Source: Bog-532 sp963775825 (lineage in GTDB: Bacteria > Actinomycetota > Actinomycetes > Streptosporangiales > Streptosporangiaceae). From it: a stretch of DNA of 64,000 nt. Position numbers and translations under genes: made by a program. The DNA lies in the NCBI GenBank assembly GCA_963775825.1, contig CAVZKY010000035.1, positions 9,414 to 73,413 of the forward strand, given 5' to 3'. The notes beneath the pieces are model-generated. The model was not told the origin of the DNA. It made no database searches and saw only the letters and a program-made list of their open reading frames with translations. Shown here one piece after another: positions 61,807 through 64,000 of this stretch; position 1 is the first letter of the stretch; each line of letters begins with the position of its first letter.

Positions 61807-63428
61807 ATGAAGACGGTGATCGTGGGCGGAGTTGCGGGCGGCGCTTCGACGGGGGCGCGGCTGCGGCGGCTGGATGAGTCAGCGGAGATCGTCGTGTTCG
61901 AGCGGGACCACTACGTCTCGTTCGCGAACTGCGGCTTGCCGTATCACATCGGTGGGGTGATCCCGGACCGGGACAGCCTGCTGCTGCAGACCCCGGAAAG
62001 CCTGGCCAAGAGCCTGGCGCTGGATGTGCGGACCGGGCAGGACGTGATCCGCATCGACCGCGATGCCAGGGAAGTCGAGGTGCGCGACCTCGCGCAGGGG
62101 CGGACGTACCGGGAGTCCTACGACAAGCTGGTGCTGTGCCCGGGGGCCGAGCCGATCCGGCCGCCGATCCCCGGCGCGGATGACCCGCGGGTCGATGTGC
62201 TGCGCAACATCCCCGACATGGACCGGATCATTACCCAGCTGGACAAGGACGCCACCAGCGCGGTCATCGTCGGCGGCAGCTACATCGGGCTGGAGCTGGC
62301 CGAGGCGTTCCGGGACCGCGGGCTGGCCACCACCGTGGTCGAGCGGACCGAACGGCTGATGCCGTGGCTGGACCCGGAGATGACCCGGATCCTGGACTAC
62401 CACGTCGTCACGCACGGGGTGGACCTGCGGCTGGGCACGTCGGCCACGGCAGTCCGCCAGGGGGCGGACGGCAGGCTGGTGGTCGATCTGTCCGACGGCA
62501 CATCCGTGGCGGCTGATGTTGTCGTGATGGCAGCCGGGGCGCGTCCCAATGTGGACCTGGCCCGGGACGCCGGCCTGGAGATCGGGCCGCGCGGCGGCAT
62601 CGTGGTCGACGCGCAGATGCGCACCTCGGCACCGGACATCCTCGCGGCCGGGGACGCGGTGGAGACCGCGCACCTGCTGACCGGGGAGCCGGTGCTGTCG
62701 ATGCTGGCCGGGCGGCGAACCGGGAAGGCCGGATCGCCGCCGACACGATCGCCGGCCGCGAGGATGTCGGGGGCTACCGGGGCACCCAGGGCACCGCCGT
62801 GGTCAAGGTGTTCGAGATGACCGCCGGGGGCACCGGCCTGACCGAGACCGAGCTGGCCGCGGCTGGCCTGGACTACCGCAAGGTCTACACCCATCAGAAC
62901 GGCCACGCCGCCTACTATCCGGGCACCGCGCCGCTGTTCCTGAAGGTGCTGTTCGACCCGGCCGGGGGCAAGCTGCTGGGCGCGCAGGTGCTTGGCTGGG
63001 ACGGCGTGGACAAGCGCATCGATGTCCTGGCGGTCGCGCTGCGCGCCGGGATGACCGTGTTCGACCTGGAGCACCTGGAACTGGCCTACGCCCCTCCGTA
63101 CGGGGCGGCGAAGGACCCGGTCAACATGGCCGGCTTCCTGGGCTCGAACTTGCTGCGCGGCGACATCCAGCTGTGGTATCCCGAGGACTACCCGGGCTGC
63201 TCGGGGCGGGTGACGATCCTGGATGTGCGCACCCCGGCCGAATACGAGGCCTGGCATATTCCGGGGGCGGTCCTGCTGCCGTACACCGAGCTGCGGCACA
63301 GGCTGGATGAGGTGCCCCGGGACAGGCCCGTGTACACCTACTGCCGGTCGGGTTTCCGCAGCTATATCGCCTACTGCGTGCTCAAGCAGAACGGCTGGGA
63401 CCAGGTGGCGTTCCTGGCCGCGGGATGA
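61807..63428 (+). CDS. CoA-disulfide reductase-type flavoprotein fused to rhodanese (one frameshift)
   Basis: 540 residues after correction. FAD motif VIVGGVAGGASTGARLRRLD, single active cysteine in SFANCGLPYHIGG (C42), NADH motif SAVIVGGSYIGLELAEAF, second FAD motif PDILAAGDAVETAH, dimerisation domain (KVYTHQNGHAAYYPG), and a C-terminal rhodanese domain with active cysteine in TYCRSGFRSY. Such enzymes reduce CoA disulfide, persulfide or polysulfide with NAD(P)H. The frame breaks near 62712: adding one C gives LAGPANREGRIAADTIAGRE. RBS GAGG before ATG 61807. Confidence 0.9.
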
Positions 63429-63682
63429 TGACCTACCACGGCTACCACATGACGCCGCTGGCCGTCGGCACGGGCGGCATGCCGATGGTCGCCCACGCCG
63501 AGGACCAGCTGGCCCAGCGCCCCGGCGCGCTCGAGCACATTGACCAGCCACGAACAGATCGCACGCCGCCGTCGTGGGTGACGTCGCGGTTGATCCTCCA
63601 GATGCTCAACAGCGACCCGGGCAGGGCTGAGCAAAATGGAGCTTCGGCCTATGGCTTCAAGAATCCGTATCGGGCAGCGTGA
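63425..63682 (+). CDS. Small hypothetical protein
   Basis: 85 residues. ATG overlaps the stop of the previous gene (ATGA). The sequence (MMTYHGYHMTPLAVGTGGMP) is rich in Met and His; no family recognised. Low-complexity parts mean it may be a non-coding open frame. Confidence 0.35.
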   Translation: MMTYHGYHMTPLAVGTGGMPMVAHAEDQLAQRPGALEHIDQPRTDRTPPSWVTSRLILQMLNSDPGRAEQNGASAYGFKNPYRAA

Positions 63683-63687
63683 ACGCT

Positions 63688-64000
63688 ATGTGCCCTGTGC
63701 AGGAGGTATCCGGCGGCGGGCAGGCACCGAGTCTGTCGCGCAGTCAGGCAGTGCCGCAGGCCCGGCAGGGCACCGCTGAACGGCGAGACTCCGCCGCAGG
63801 CGACGGGGCGCGACAGGGCAGCGATCTGGTCAGCACGAAGCTGCACCCGCCGCCCGTGCGCGAGGAGACGATTCCACGCGAACGCCTGCTGGAACGACTT
63901 CGAAGCGGGTCGGACCGCAGGCTCACTCTGGTCGCCTGCCCGGCGGGCTTCGGGAAGACCACCCTGCTGGCGGCGTGGCGGGAGGCCGAGGCCGCGCGGA
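63688..64000 (+). CDS. MalT/LuxR-type transcriptional regulator, N-terminal part (cut by window end)
   Basis: At least 104 residues in frame to the end of the window. After a low-complexity start come STKLHPPPVREETIPRERLL and the P-loop LTLVACPAGFGKTTLLAAW, which together are the beginning of the MalT family of large ATP-binding LuxR regulators (usually ~900 residues with a C-terminal HTH). The start (ATG 63688, or GTG 63679) is not certain because no clear ribosome binding site is seen. It may control the stress block. Confidence 0.85.
   Translation, partial: MCPVQEVSGGGQAPSLSRSQAVPQARQGTAERRDSAAGDGARQGSDLVSTKLHPPPVREETIPRERLLERLRSGSDRRLTLVACPAGFGKTTLLAAWREAEAAR

Overview
The window is a high-GC actinobacterial chromosome segment centred on the replication origin. 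The gene order ssb-rpsF / glycan synthase pair / padR-ino1 / cca / DUF6049-murJ-pseudokinase-sigM-antisigma-trxB-trxA / parB-parA-rsmG-jag-yidC-yidD-rnpA-rpmH / dnaA-dnaN-recF-DUF721-gyrB-gyrA-DUF3566-tRNA-Ile ... DLW39 ... tRNA-Ala is the arrangement known from Streptomyces and its relatives. GTG starts are frequent and leaders are short. I infer a Streptomycetales/Streptosporangiales-like soil actinomycete; the species cannot be named from the sequence.

Layout. 1-1.0 kb: start of rpsR, then ssb and rpsF on the minus strand. 1.3-9.3 kb: a small membrane protein, endonuclease IV, a GT87-like glycosyltransferase coupled to a bifunctional penicillin-binding protein, a DUF5318 protein, and padR-ino1 behind a palindromic operator. 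9.4-22.2 kb: an MFS exporter, the CCA-adding enzyme, then an envelope/redox block (DUF6049, MurJ, pseudokinase, SigM, anti-SigM, thioredoxin reductase, thioredoxin). 22.3-26.6 kb: GNAT, aminotransferase, D-Ala-D-Ala-ligase-like and threonine-aldolase-like enzymes. 26.6-34.2 kb: hairpin repeats, a parS site, parB, an unknown gene, parA (second parS upstream), rsmG, jag, yidC, yidD, rnpA, rpmH. 34.2-45.8 kb: DnaA boxes, dnaA, oriC, dnaN, recF, DUF721, gyrB, gyrA, DUF3566. 45.8-48.8 kb: tRNA-Ile, three small enzymes, a 40-residue DLW-39 protein, tRNA-Ala. 49.0-50.9 kb: an HTH plus nucleotidyltransferase pair resembling a toxin-antitoxin module, immediately after tRNA-Ala. 51-64 kb: an accessory block of stress-type genes (HdeD-like, CPA1 antiporter, DUF2252, lipoprotein, DUF1269, CMD, FUSC, CoA-disulfide reductase/rhodanese) ending in a truncated MalT/LuxR-type regulator.

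The most interesting signal is in the accessory block. A composite palindromic element of about 58 bp occurs four times upstream of different genes. For two of them (DUF1269 and CMD) the similarity runs for about 150 bp to the start codon and includes a hairpin with an A-rich five-base loop just before the Shine-Dalgarno sequence. This looks like a reused promoter-leader module of an undescribed stress regulon. A separate DosR/DevR-like box lies upstream of another gene in the block.

Caution: at least seven genes carry single-base frameshifts, including essential gyrB and, several times over, the penicillin-binding protein gene. Where the sequence could be compared by eye, one inserted or deleted base restores the family sequence, so assembly or sequencing errors are the likeliest cause.
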